Origin: Deltaproteobacteria bacterium
GTDB lineage: Bacteria > Desulfobacterota > DSM-4660 > Desulfatiglandales > Desulfatiglandaceae
Assembly (NCBI GenBank): GCA_021737785.1
Contig: JAIPDI010000055.1
Location: 1-33,954, forward strand
DNA: 33,954 nucleotides
Direction: 5' to 3'
Below, piece after piece: positions 23,993 through 32,318 of the stretch. The notes beneath the pieces are model-generated. The model saw only the letters and a list, made by a program, of their open reading frames with translations. It was not told where the DNA came from and made no database searches. Both the position numbers and the translations under genes were made by a program. Position 1 is the stretch's first letter; every line of letters starts with the position of its first letter.

Positions 23993-24876
23993 TTTGCACT
24001 CAGGATTCCGGTGGGTCTGATTAAGAGGATGACCAGCAATATCACAAAGGACAAGAAACGGGTAAGGGCAAAGGGTTCCACCCCCGGTATATACGCGAAC
24101 AGCGTGTATGAGCCGTTTTCAATGAGTCCGAATACCAGCCCGCCGAAAAAGGCCCCGTAAGGCGATGAAAGTCCGCCCAGTACGGCGATGACAAAGGCTT
24201 TGAGGGTGTATCCGCCTCCCATGTATGGATTGATCCCCACGGGGATGAACATGGTAAGGAGAACGCCGCTGGCCACGGTCAATCCTATGCCCAAAGAAAA
24301 GCTCAGCGCATATGCACCGCCCACATTGATTCCGCACACGCGGGCCCCTTCACTGTCCTCCACCACGCTGCGAACCGCCGATCCAGCCCGGGTCTTCTTG
24401 AACCACAGAAAGAGGAGCACTGCGATAAGGATGCTCCCGATACAGGCATAAAGCTTGGACATGGGCAACACGGTGATCCCCAGGTCTATTTTGCCCACAG
24501 CCCAGTTGTAGCCGCGAAATTCTGAACCGAAAATCAGCTTTATCAGCTCTTCGAGTAAGACGCCGATGGAGAAGGTGGCCAGGAGGGTCGCCAATTCAGG
24601 GGCCTTGATCAGTTTTCGGATGGTGGTATAATAAAATATGAATCCCAGGCCCATGCCCACCATAAAGGCAACAGGGATGGCGATGATAGGACTGATTCCG
24701 AGGGAACTGAAAAGAAACAGGGTCACGAAGGCCCCCACCATGATGAATGCCCCGTGTCCGACATTGACCACTTTCAGGACACCGAAGATAAGACTGAGGC
24801 CCATGGTAGCCATCCCGTACACCGCGCCCAGTACGACTCCCTGTATCAGATTTCCGCCCAATTGTTCAAAAAACAT
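23989..24876 (-). CDS. livH: ABC transporter permease LivH
   Basis: 295 residues, eight or so membrane helices. LIQGVVLGAVYGMATMGLSLIFGV at the start, GHGAFIMVGAF, and the loop LGGLSSPYGAFFGGLVFGLIEN are LivH hallmarks. It follows livK by about 100 bases that include a strong hairpin. With LivM it makes the pore of the importer. Confidence 0.92.
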   Translation of the reverse strand: MFFEQLGGNLIQGVVLGAVYGMATMGLSLIFGVLKVVNVGHGAFIMVGAFVTLFLFSSLGISPIIAIPVAFMVGMGLGFIFYYTTIRKLIKAPELATLLATFSIGVLLEELIKLIFGSEFRGYNWAVGKIDLGITVLPMSKLYACIGSILIAVLLFLWFKKTRAGSAVRSVVEDSEGARVCGINVGGAYALSFSLGIGLTVASGVLLTMFIPVGINPYMGGGYTLKAFVIAVLGGLSSPYGAFFGGLVFGLIENGSYTLFAYIPGVEPFALTRFLSFVILLVILLIRPTGILSAK

Positions 24877-24931
24877 GGCACGATTTCCTCGTGGTCTTAA
24901 AGGGACAACCGCCCTGTTGCACAGACAAAGA

Positions 24932-24963
24932 GCCCCCGGTCCAAGGCAGGCTTGGTCGGGGGC
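24932..24963 (-). terminator. attenuator-type hairpin between livK and livH
   Basis: On the minus strand GCCCCCG plus CCAAG pair with CTTGG plus CGGGGGC around a 5-base loop; the stem is 12 bp with small mismatches in the middle. TCTTTGT follows, too weak a T-run for full termination. Such a hairpin after the binding-protein gene usually stabilises its mRNA and lowers read-through into the permease genes. Confidence 0.6.
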
Positions 24964-24975
24964 ATCAACTGATGA

Positions 24976-26250
24976 CTACTTAGGAACGGCCTTTACGCCC
25001 TTTGCCTTTTCCTGGAAGGTTGGCATAGGATAGCAGACCTTTCCGGTCTGGGCTGCTTTGGGCCACACAATGACCCTTTTGCCGTCCTGCCACTGTACAT
25101 CCACCATGGTGTGGCCCACCTGCAAGCCGCTGTCATCCACATCCCAGCCCCCGTAAAAGCTCATGAACTTAAGGCTGCCCAAGGCATCCCGGACCTTGGT
25201 GGAATCGATGGCATTGGCCTTCTGAACCCCCAGGACATAGGCCAGTACCTGGGCACCGGCCTCGGCCGCATGGTAATCCGGAAGCATATCCTCGCTGGTG
25301 TGCTTTTTGAACAGTGCCATAAATTCTTCCTGGGACGGTCCGATCCATGGGAGCCCGGCTGCCTTGGCCTCTTCGGCGGAATATTTCACTCCGTATTCCC
25401 AGTGCGAAGGTCCCATGACGCCTTCGGCCATGGTGGTTAATGCCTTGTAAAATGCCGGCAGTGTGGCCGCGGCAATAAGGGAAAGGCCGTTTGTATTAAT
25501 GTCCAGATCCGCCATCTGCCGGTTAAAGAGCTGGCCGTCTTCAAAATGGCCGCCGCCCAATACAAAATCGGGTTTGCTGGCCTTTAGGGCCGAGAGAAGC
25601 GGGGTTAAATCCGTAACCCCTTTGGGATAGGTGCGCTCGAAAACAACTTCGAAACCCAGTTTTTTGGCGTGTTCCTTGGCGCCTAACATGACCATTTTGG
25701 CAAACTCTGAATCCTCATAGGCCAGGGCCACCTTCTTGTCATCGGGGGCGATTTTGTGAATCATATCCAGGGTCCCCTCGTGATAACTGGTGGCAGGCCC
25801 GATGGTCTGAACAACATATCTGAATCCCTGCTGGAAGATCTCGTTGCTAGCCCCCCCGTGGTCCATGTAGAGCATTTGACGGCTTTCGGTCACCGGCGCC
25901 CCCCTGAGGGTTAAACCGGAGCTGTAAGGCGCAAACACCACATTCACCTTGTCCACGGAAACCAGCCTTCCGATGAGACTCGTGACAGCCTCTTTTTTCG
26001 ATTCACAATCATAGTATTTATAGTCCAGCGGGACCTTTTTGCCGCCTATTTCCACGCCGCCGTAAGTTGTATTGACCCATTCGACACAGGCCTTGATACC
26101 GCCCACCGCCTGCTCGCCAGCCTTGGCAAATTTACCGGAAAGGCAGGCAGGATGACCGATAACAATTTTGTCCGGGGCCGCACCTGCAAACGAGATCCCG
26201 GCCAAGAGAAACATGAACACAATAAAACCCCCAACCAATGACCGCTTCAT
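24976..26250 (-). CDS. livK: periplasmic substrate-binding protein of the Liv-type importer
   Basis: 424 residues with a signal peptide (MKRSLVGGFIVFMFLLAGISFAGA) likely cut before APDKI. The mature part is a type I periplasmic-binding fold of the Leu/Ile/Val-amide family: KIVIGHPACLSGKFAKAG, the VNTTYGGVEIGGKKVPL segment and the VNVVFAPYSS motif. There is no lipobox Cys. First gene of livKHMGF. Paralogues of this family carry amino acids, amides, urea or aromatic acids, so the ligand is not given by family. Its neighbourhood of UbiD, UbiX and an acid ligase favours an organic, perhaps aromatic, acid. Confidence 0.9.
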   Translation of the reverse strand: MKRSLVGGFIVFMFLLAGISFAGAAPDKIVIGHPACLSGKFAKAGEQAVGGIKACVEWVNTTYGGVEIGGKKVPLDYKYYDCESKKEAVTSLIGRLVSVDKVNVVFAPYSSGLTLRGAPVTESRQMLYMDHGGASNEIFQQGFRYVVQTIGPATSYHEGTLDMIHKIAPDDKKVALAYEDSEFAKMVMLGAKEHAKKLGFEVVFERTYPKGVTDLTPLLSALKASKPDFVLGGGHFEDGQLFNRQMADLDINTNGLSLIAAATLPAFYKALTTMAEGVMGPSHWEYGVKYSAEEAKAAGLPWIGPSQEEFMALFKKHTSEDMLPDYHAAEAGAQVLAYVLGVQKANAIDSTKVRDALGSLKFMSFYGGWDVDDSGLQVGHTMVDVQWQDGKRVIVWPKAAQTGKVCYPMPTFQEKAKGVKAVPK

Positions 26251-26686
26251 AATTGCCTCCCTTTACTTGATTAATGTTAATCTTTATCCAACATTATCAA
26301 ATGGCTATAAATGGACAATAACGGGTTGATCTTACTTGAGATTTTAATTTTAAAAAGAGGGATTTTCTTTATTTACGGGTTAACAGCGTTTTCGTTTTGA
26401 TTCGATCTCACATTCTCTGATATTCACATTCGACCGAAAAACCAATATTGTTACCCTAAGCAGGTTAGATCTTATTAAAGGAGGTAATGATCAGATCTTG
26501 AAGAATACGGCGCGATGGTATAAAAGATTTCATCAAAAAGCAAATATTTTTTAAGAAAATTCCACCTGAACGGTGAGGCCTACCCGATTCTCGAGTATCC
26601 GCTCTGCATCGGCGGCCGTGGGGGTCTCTTTCTCCTGTCGTTGCTGCCCCGATGGTCCGTTGAAAGATTTCGCACGGATGCCCGGG
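26251..26686. other. upstream region of the liv operon, no gene
   Basis: AT-rich, 436 bases between the HD gene stop and livK. On the minus strand TTGTCC and TAATGT, or TTGATA with ACATTA, could be promoter elements for livK; none is compelling. AGGGAGGCAATT before the livK ATG is a good ribosome binding site. On the plus strand AAAGGAGGTAATG at about 26478 looks like a start site but the frame closes after four codons. Confidence 0.45.
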
Positions 26687-27595
26687 TCAACGGGTCCCCC
26701 GGATGCGCTCCAGATTTCGAATGGTCCCCGCACGTCGCAGGTGTTTCCGTGGGGTGTCAGGGTGCTGTTCAAGAATCTGTTTGAGAAAGGTGATGCTCTC
26801 TTCAATGGCGGACAGGTAAAGATCGTCGTCAATTCCCCAACGCGCACGAAAATGGTGGCGCATATACTGATTGACCCCTCCCAGTTCGTGCTGAAACCGG
26901 TCTATGGTCATCGCATAAAACCCGGGGGTATTTCTGTAAAAGTCCAGTTCGCTGCCGAGTCCCGCGATGCCGGCGATCTTGAATTCGTCATAGAGAAAAG
27001 GGAGTTTTTCAAGATAGGTGCGGTCGGCCATCTGGCCCAGAAGATCGGCGGTACCCAACATCTTGCCAAGCATTTCATTCTCATGGGACGTGAACCGTAT
27101 CTCATGGATCTTTACATCGAGTCCCGTACAGTTGAGAATATTCCCGCAAAATTCAAAATCTTCTCTTGAGAAGCCCCTTGGCGCAAAATACGTATCCATA
27201 AAGGCGATGCTTCGCCTAATGTGGCTCATGGTGTATCTGGCGCCGGGCCCTTCTTCATCAAAGGTCAGCAAATATCCTGCATCGTGGAAAAGGGCGCTGA
27301 TCAGGCCCAGAGCGACACTCCATTCCGAGAAAGGATGGCCTGATACGCCTGCGCCATGAATAATCCTGGCCATGGCAAGGAAGGTATCCGTGGTGTGCTT
27401 CAGGTCATGATACTGGGTGTCGCACGCACAATACCCCGGGTACCCGCCTTCAAAAAGGCTTAGAACGTCATGAAAAACACCATCCAAAGGTCCTATATCA
27501 AATTGGGGAAACAGCATCAACAGAATGTGTTTTGCTTCATCCAGAACATCCTGGGGACTTTCCATGTTGACGAGAGTGCTTATCTGGGGGGTCAT
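26687..27595 (-). CDS. HD-domain metal-dependent phosphohydrolase
   Basis: 302 residues. Metal ligands of the HD superfamily are visible as YHDLKHT (H63, D64), LFHDAGY (H104, D105) and a later D in GTADLLGQMADRTYLEKL (D184). The spacing fits a PDEase-like HD fold, and Y-H-D-x-x-H-T is reminiscent of cyclic-nucleotide phosphodiesterases. There are no response-regulator or GYP motifs, so it is not a classical HD-GYP. A second ATG at residue 11 is possible. It has its own strong promoter, so it is probably independent of the UbiX operon upstream. Substrate unknown. Confidence 0.75.
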   Translation of the reverse strand: MTPQISTLVNMESPQDVLDEAKHILLMLFPQFDIGPLDGVFHDVLSLFEGGYPGYCACDTQYHDLKHTTDTFLAMARIIHGAGVSGHPFSEWSVALGLISALFHDAGYLLTFDEEGPGARYTMSHIRRSIAFMDTYFAPRGFSREDFEFCGNILNCTGLDVKIHEIRFTSHENEMLGKMLGTADLLGQMADRTYLEKLPFLYDEFKIAGIAGLGSELDFYRNTPGFYAMTIDRFQHELGGVNQYMRHHFRARWGIDDDLYLSAIEESITFLKQILEQHPDTPRKHLRRAGTIRNLERIRGTR

Positions 27596-27906
27596 GGATT
27601 CTATCGGGGGCCTCCTCGGGCCATTGATTTGCAGGCCAAAATGTTACAACGGGGGGTATTATGATATGGAAAAGGCCTTGCCTGTCAAGAAGTATAAACG
27701 TCTTGACTCTAAATCCGGAATTCAATGCCGGGCGATCAAGGGCTGTTGAGGGTCTGTCGGTGGCCCTCTTGACACGGAGGGTCCTGTCCGCAGGTCGGGG
27801 TCGCAGCGGACGGAGATGTTGGTTCACACCCTGAATTCATCGGGGTGTCCGTCGGGTTGGGGAAAATGACCTTTTCATGGGAACGCGGTTCAAAACCTTT
27901 GGGAGA
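27596..27906 (-). promoter_or_regulatory. HD-gene promoter region
   Basis: On the minus strand TTGACA (27689-27684) and TATCAT (27667-27662) are 16 bases apart, a near-consensus sigma-70 promoter with a leader of about 60 bases ending in GAGGAGG 14-18 bases before the first ATG. Nothing else is recognisable in the 311 bases between this gene and ubiX; open frames here have no start signals. Confidence 0.6.
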
Positions 27907-28467
27907 TTATTCACCCCAACGCTTGAAGAGATGATGTTCAATGCGCAGGTAGTCAAATATCTTTCCGATGGTCTGGTGAATGATATCCTCTATGGTTTTG
28001 GGCTGGTGGTAAAAGGAGGGGACCGGAGGGAGAAGATGGGCACCCATATCCGCGGCCATGGTCATAAGTCTCAGGTGGCCCTTGTGGAGCGGGGTTTCCC
28101 TGACCACGAGGACCAATTTCCGCTTCTCCTTCAATGTCACGTCCGCGGCCCTGACCAGGAGGTTGTCGGTATAGGAATTGGCGATCCCGGAAAGGGTCTT
28201 GATGGTGCAGGGCGCCACCACCATTCCATCGGTCAAGAAAGAACCGCTGGCCAGGGTGGCGCCCACATCGCGGTTGCTGTAGCAATAGTCGGCCATGGCC
28301 TTGACCTCGGCCGGTGTGGTGGTCGTCTCGATCTCGATATTTCTCTCTCCAGCCTCGGAGATAATGAGGTGGGTCTCGATCTTTCTTTCCCTGAGGAGGC
28401 CCAGGAGTGTGACACCGTAGATCACGCCGCTGGCGCCTGCAATTCCCACAATGATCCGCTTTTTCAT
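27907..28467 (-). CDS. ubiX: UbiX-like flavin prenyltransferase
   Basis: 186 residues, standard UbiX length. GIAGASGVIYG (8-18) binds FMN phosphate; APCTIKTLSGIANSYTDNL, RAADVTLKEKRKLVLVVRETPLH and PPVPSFYHQPKTIEDI carry the conserved Ser, Arg, Glu and Tyr/Pro residues of the family. It prenylates FMN with dimethylallyl phosphate to give the prFMN cofactor of UbiD-type decarboxylases. Its placement 37 bases after the Tm-1-like gene, in a unit that begins with a UbiD-like gene, indicates that it serves that enzyme. ubiX here is the usual symbol; pad1 and bsdB are equivalents. Confidence 0.92.
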   Translation of the reverse strand: MKKRIIVGIAGASGVIYGVTLLGLLRERKIETHLIISEAGERNIEIETTTTPAEVKAMADYCYSNRDVGATLASGSFLTDGMVVAPCTIKTLSGIANSYTDNLLVRAADVTLKEKRKLVLVVRETPLHKGHLRLMTMAADMGAHLLPPVPSFYHQPKTIEDIIHQTIGKIFDYLRIEHHLFKRWGE

Positions 28468-28504
28468 ATATTCTCTCTATATACAGCCAGGTATTCACCA
28501 ATAA

Positions 28505-29719
28505 TCAGAGAATTTTCAAGGACGCTTTGACCACCGCCGCTGCAAATTCAGGATCTTCCATATTGGCGTCGATTTCCAGGATCTCGATGTCCGGGTTCAA
28601 ATCCCTTCGGAGCTCGTGCACAAAGGCACGGTCTTCTTCAGGATCATAGGTGGCATTCCCCGGATAATCCACGGAAGACCATCCCCTTAAGGGGATGAGG
28701 ACCTTTACAGGACCCCTTGCCGAATTCAGTTTATCCCTGAAGGCGCCCCCCACCTCTTTCAATTCAGCAGGGGATAGACGGATCCAGGTGCGGTATTTGT
28801 CCAGATCGTACTTTCTCCGTTCATGATATTCCGGTTTGTATCTGGATTTGGCCGGGGTCATGTGATTGACGCTGCATGTTGAGATGATCTGGGGGATCCC
28901 TCCCCTTCCTGCAGATTCCATCCGGTTGGGGCCGGCGTCCCGCATGAAGCCGAAGAGGTGTTCTCCGACCCCGCCCGGCGCCAGGTCGATGACGCCTTGA
29001 AACAGACCCTGTGAGATCATCTCTTCCATAGCCCTGTCCCCAATGCCTGCCGCGGAAAAACCGATGACCTGATGGCCGGCTGCTTCCAGGGACGTCCTTA
29101 CCGAACTGGCGCATTGCTCGCAAGGTCCCAGCATGGTAATGGCGATCGCCTTTCCCTTCTTCGCCTTCGGCGAGATAATGGTCTCATGGACCATCCCGGC
29201 CATGGCATGGGCGGCACGGTCCATTACGTTTTTCAGGAGGTCGGAGAGGCCGGATATCTCGATAACCGAATGAAACAGGGCGATGTCGCCGGTGCCGATA
29301 TAACGCGTAGAAAGCCCGGGAAGCGCGGCCGTGGAAGAGATCATCAGCTTGGGGATGCCGAAAGGGAGGGCCCGCATGACCTCTGTGGCCATGAGAGAAC
29401 CGGTGGATCCGCCCATGCCGATCACCCCGTCCAGGTTCCCTTCACCAAGCCGTTCCACGGCAATGCGAGATGCCCCTGCGATAGTGATATTGGTAATCCG
29501 CGAACGCTCTTTGGAGACACGGATTTCCTCAATGGTGCTTCCGCCGGCCGCAGCCACCTGATCCGGCGTAATATCGGCACGGGTCGGTCCTTCGCCCCTC
29601 ATGGAGATGTCCATGAGGAGCGGAGTCAGGCCAAGAGATTGAACCTTATCCCTCAGATAATAGGTCTCCTCACCCTTGGTATCCAGGGTGGAGATAATGA
29701 GTATCGTTTTTTCCGCCAT
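28505..29719 (-). CDS. Tm-1-like / UPF0261 protein
   Basis: 404 residues covering the whole UPF0261 family. The N-terminal ATP-binding-like half has IISTLDTKGEE (8-18), IGMGGSTGSLMATEVMRALPFG and PKLMISSTAA; the C-terminal half has GFSAAGIGDRAMEEMI, DLAPGGVGEHLFG and PLRGWSSVDYPG. The tomato Tm-1 protein, which inhibits tobamovirus replication, has this domain. Bacterial relatives are often found next to aromatic acid or UbiD gene clusters, with unknown activity. It lies between the ligase and ubiX genes. A metabolic role on an acid or acyl intermediate is inferred from context. Confidence 0.88.
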   Translation of the reverse strand: MAEKTILIISTLDTKGEETYYLRDKVQSLGLTPLLMDISMRGEGPTRADITPDQVAAAGGSTIEEIRVSKERSRITNITIAGASRIAVERLGEGNLDGVIGMGGSTGSLMATEVMRALPFGIPKLMISSTAALPGLSTRYIGTGDIALFHSVIEISGLSDLLKNVMDRAAHAMAGMVHETIISPKAKKGKAIAITMLGPCEQCASSVRTSLEAAGHQVIGFSAAGIGDRAMEEMISQGLFQGVIDLAPGGVGEHLFGFMRDAGPNRMESAGRGGIPQIISTCSVNHMTPAKSRYKPEYHERRKYDLDKYRTWIRLSPAELKEVGGAFRDKLNSARGPVKVLIPLRGWSSVDYPGNATYDPEEDRAFVHELRRDLNPDIEILEIDANMEDPEFAAAVVKASLKIL

Positions 29720-29834
29720 AATAGGTAGCCACAGCTTTCGCAGATTGCCGCAGATGACTGAAATAGCTTACCTATCAGCCATCTCTCAATCATCATTAGC
29801 AATCCTTCATTGTTCAATCTTAATTCTTCAATTC

Positions 29835-31493
29835 CTATCCCTTTTCCGCCGCTATCCTGGCCTTGATGTCCTTTTTCAGCGTCTCCTTATTCACCTTGCC
29901 CGAGTCGCCCACTGCGGGAAATTCATCAACCACTTCGAGCCGTTCCGGGAGTTTGAACATGGCCAACTGCTTTCCCTTCAGGAATTGCACCATCTCTTCA
30001 AAGGTGAAGGTCTGGCCTGCCTTGGGGATGACATAGGCGCAGCACCTCTCCCCCATTTCCCGATCCGGGTACCCCACAATGGCCACCGAGGCCACCTTTG
30101 GGTGCTCGTTCAGCAGCCCTTCTATCTCCGCCGGGTAAATGTTCTGCCCGCCCCGGATGATCATATCCTTGGCCCTGCCCAGGATCCAGAGACACCCCTG
30201 GTCGAATTTGACGATATCGCCGGTGGTGGTCCATCCGTCAGGATCAAAGACCGTGGCGGTCAGGGTCTCGTCCCGATAATAGCCTGCCGGGGCATGGGGG
30301 CCTCTGAAATAAAGGATGCCGGGGTCGCCTTCCGGGACCTCCTGTTTTCCCTCTTCATCCATGAGCCGCACCTTGTTTCCAGGGAGCATCCTGCCCACGG
30401 TGCGGCGTCGGAGGTCCTTGGGATCCTCCACCCTGCACCCGGATACCGACCCCATATCCTGGGTCCCCAGATCGCTGGTAATGGCGGCCCCGAAGGCCTC
30501 TTCCGCCTCTTCCGCAACCTGAGGGGAAAGATAGCCGCCGGCAGAACGGATAAATCGCAGCGAACTGAGATCGTATTTAGAGGTATCTGCCTCCAGCATT
30601 CGGACCAGGTGGGTGGGCACTACGCCGATGGCCGTGGCCCTTTCTTTTTCTATGAGGGCCAGGGCACCTTCCGGCGTGAATTCCTCCAGCATGACCGTCT
30701 TGGCCCCGGCCAGGGGCGCGGCAAAGTAGGTGAGGGTCCCTGCGGCCCCGCCCGCATGGGGGGCGATGGCCATGGTGATGTCGTTTTTATTGAGTCCCCA
30801 GATATCCACCCTCCCCTTTGATGTGCAGACCCTGGGGGCACAGGGCCATTCCACCAATTTGGGGAGGCCCGTGGTCCCGCTGGTGGTGGTCAAGAGCGCC
30901 ACGTTCCAGATAGGGTCAAGTCTCCTTTGGGCAAGGACCGATTCATCCACCGGCCTTTTCGCACGTTCCTGGGCCAGTTTGGTAAGGGAATAGGTCCCTT
31001 CAGGGGCCGAATCCGGAACCTCGTCGTCAAACAGAAAGATGTATTTGAGGTGGGGGAATCTCTGCTGTAGATCTTTGTACATCTCGAGGTAATCAAACTT
31101 GCGATATACGTTAGGGATGATCACGGCCGTGGCCTCGGTCCGTTCCACCATGTATTCCAGTTCCTTCTGTCGCAGGTAAGGATAGACGGTCAGGGATATG
31201 AGCCCGGCCCTTTCGCAGGCGATTCTGGCCAGGAAGCCGTAAACGCTGTTGGGAGACTGGATGATAACGCGAGAGAACTTGGGAATTCCCATCTCGACCC
31301 ATGAAATGGCCATGGCATCCACGAGGCGCTTGGCCTCGGCCCAGGTGACCCTGTACTTGGCATCTACAAGGGCCTCTTTGTCGCCAAATTCCCTGGCATT
31401 CCTGTCGTAGAAATCATAGAATGTTTCATTTGTCCAGTATCCGTCCTGCAGAAACTCATCCACCATTTCTTTTGTGTACCGAATCGGTTTCAC
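29835..31493 (-). CDS. AMP-forming acyl/aryl-CoA ligase
   Basis: 552 residues of the ANL superfamily. P-loop TTTSGTTGLPK at 202-212, A5-like SDLGTQDMGS, A7 GWTTTGDIVKF, A8 LGRAKDMIIRGGQNIYPAEIE and A10 lysine in SGKVNKETLK are all present. It begins with GTG after GGAGG at 6 bases. The N-terminal motif resembles 2,3-dihydroxybenzoate-AMP ligases and related aryl acid activators, but the acid pocket cannot be read reliably. Downstream of the receiver gene and upstream of the Tm-1-like gene. Likely forms the CoA thioester or adenylate of the acid that the pathway degrades. Confidence 0.88.
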   Translation of the reverse strand: MKPIRYTKEMVDEFLQDGYWTNETFYDFYDRNAREFGDKEALVDAKYRVTWAEAKRLVDAMAISWVEMGIPKFSRVIIQSPNSVYGFLARIACERAGLISLTVYPYLRQKELEYMVERTEATAVIIPNVYRKFDYLEMYKDLQQRFPHLKYIFLFDDEVPDSAPEGTYSLTKLAQERAKRPVDESVLAQRRLDPIWNVALLTTTSGTTGLPKLVEWPCAPRVCTSKGRVDIWGLNKNDITMAIAPHAGGAAGTLTYFAAPLAGAKTVMLEEFTPEGALALIEKERATAIGVVPTHLVRMLEADTSKYDLSSLRFIRSAGGYLSPQVAEEAEEAFGAAITSDLGTQDMGSVSGCRVEDPKDLRRRTVGRMLPGNKVRLMDEEGKQEVPEGDPGILYFRGPHAPAGYYRDETLTATVFDPDGWTTTGDIVKFDQGCLWILGRAKDMIIRGGQNIYPAEIEGLLNEHPKVASVAIVGYPDREMGERCCAYVIPKAGQTFTFEEMVQFLKGKQLAMFKLPERLEVVDEFPAVGDSGKVNKETLKKDIKARIAAEKG

Positions 31494-31504
31494 GTGAAGC
31501 CTCC

Positions 31505-31558
31505 AATTTAGAATTTAGAATTAAGAATTAGGAGTAAGCATCAGGAATTAGAAAATAG
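31505..31558. repeat. degenerate AT-rich repeat (TTAGAATT-like)
   Basis: A run of AATTTAG, AATTTAG, AATTAAG, AATTAGG and similar 7-8 base units in the 212-base gap between the ligase and the receiver gene. A related AT-rich run occurs near 29790-29835. No gene. Confidence 0.55.
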
Positions 31559-31705
31559 GATTCACAAATCCCTTTTCGAATAATGATTAGGACTCGGCCG
31601 TACTGCTCGACAGTCCGAATTTTCAAGAAATATGCACTTCATGGAGCAACAGGGACGCAGTCCTGAAGGTTCCCATTTTTGAGGCGCGAGCAGCTTATTG
31701 CGGCC

Positions 31706-32227
31706 TCATCCGTCTTCCTTTTTTGTTCTGTCCCTGATGCCGGCCCTGAATTTGTCCCAGAAGTCCTTGTCCGTATCCTGCCAGGCGGCCCCCCATCTTC
31801 TTTCAAAATAAGAAGTGGGCAACCGTTCCTGCCAAGGCCCCCATGGGTTTTTCCCCTTTTCTCTTGCCTCCAGGACGTCATTCAGAAAGGTCACGATATT
31901 GGATATCTCCTCCTTGGGAAGATACGAATCCGCGCCCTCCTTGATGGACCGCACCAGGTTCCCCGGAGTGAAGGCATGGGCGGTCAACATGATCGGAATG
32001 ATGTGCTTCTGCTTGGCGATCTTCAAGAGGCCATAGCCGTCCACCCCCATGATATCCAGGATGGCGATATCAAACGTCTGAGACGCCATGAGCTCTTTTG
32101 CTTCTTCGAATGTGGAAGCCCTGGCGACTTCGCACATCTCCAGCAGCTCCTCCAAAATGTCCAGGATATCGGTTTCGTCATCCACGATGAGAACCCTTTT
32201 GCCGTTTAACCGCGTGCTGTCTGACAT
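31706..32227 (-). CDS. stand-alone response-regulator receiver protein
   Basis: From the ATG at 32227 (AAGGAG 8 bases upstream; a nearer ATG at 32233 is only 2 bases from it) it has 173 residues. The CheY-like receiver has acidic D16-D17 (VLIVDDETD), phosphorylation site D58 (AILDIMG), T82 (IMLTAHA) and K105 (SYLPKEE). The last 45 residues are charged and aromatic (WGPWQERLPTSYFERRWGAAWQD...), with no DNA-binding or enzyme domain. No histidine kinase is in the window. Embedded between the UbiD-like and ligase genes, an unusual place for such a protein. Confidence 0.88.
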   Translation of the reverse strand: MSDSTRLNGKRVLIVDDETDILDILEELLEMCEVARASTFEEAKELMASQTFDIAILDIMGVDGYGLLKIAKQKHIIPIMLTAHAFTPGNLVRSIKEGADSYLPKEEISNIVTFLNDVLEAREKGKNPWGPWQERLPTSYFERRWGAAWQDTDKDFWDKFRAGIRDRTKKEDG

Positions 32228-32253
32228 GTTCATAACTCCTTGCTTTTGCAGTC

Positions 32254-32306
32254 GGTTAATCATTATGGGGATCAATGATCGCACTGACCCTTCATAATAA
32301 TTAACC
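32254..32306. promoter_or_regulatory. 14-bp inverted repeat before the receiver gene
   Basis: GGTTAATCATTATG (32254-32267) and CATAATAATTAACC (32293-32306) are inverted copies with one mismatch, 25 bases apart; the centre holds a smaller palindrome, GATCAATGATC. It fills most of the 91-base gap between the UbiD-like gene and the receiver gene. It could be an operator or an mRNA hairpin; no T-run, so a terminator is less likely. Confidence 0.6.
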
Positions 32307-32318
32307 AACAGCGCATAA

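Noticed and set aside
26476-26560. Strong Shine-Dalgarno (AAAGGAGGTAATG) on the plus strand
   Set aside because: The ATG frame stops after four codons; the nearest alternative (TTG) gives only 18 residues.
28580-28610. tRNA-like GGTTCAAATCC sequence
   Set aside because: Lies inside the Tm-1-like gene and no cloverleaf can be drawn around it.
29676-30821. 381-codon plus-strand open frame
   Set aside because: Antisense to the ligase gene, which has all ANL motifs; no homology-like pattern in this frame.
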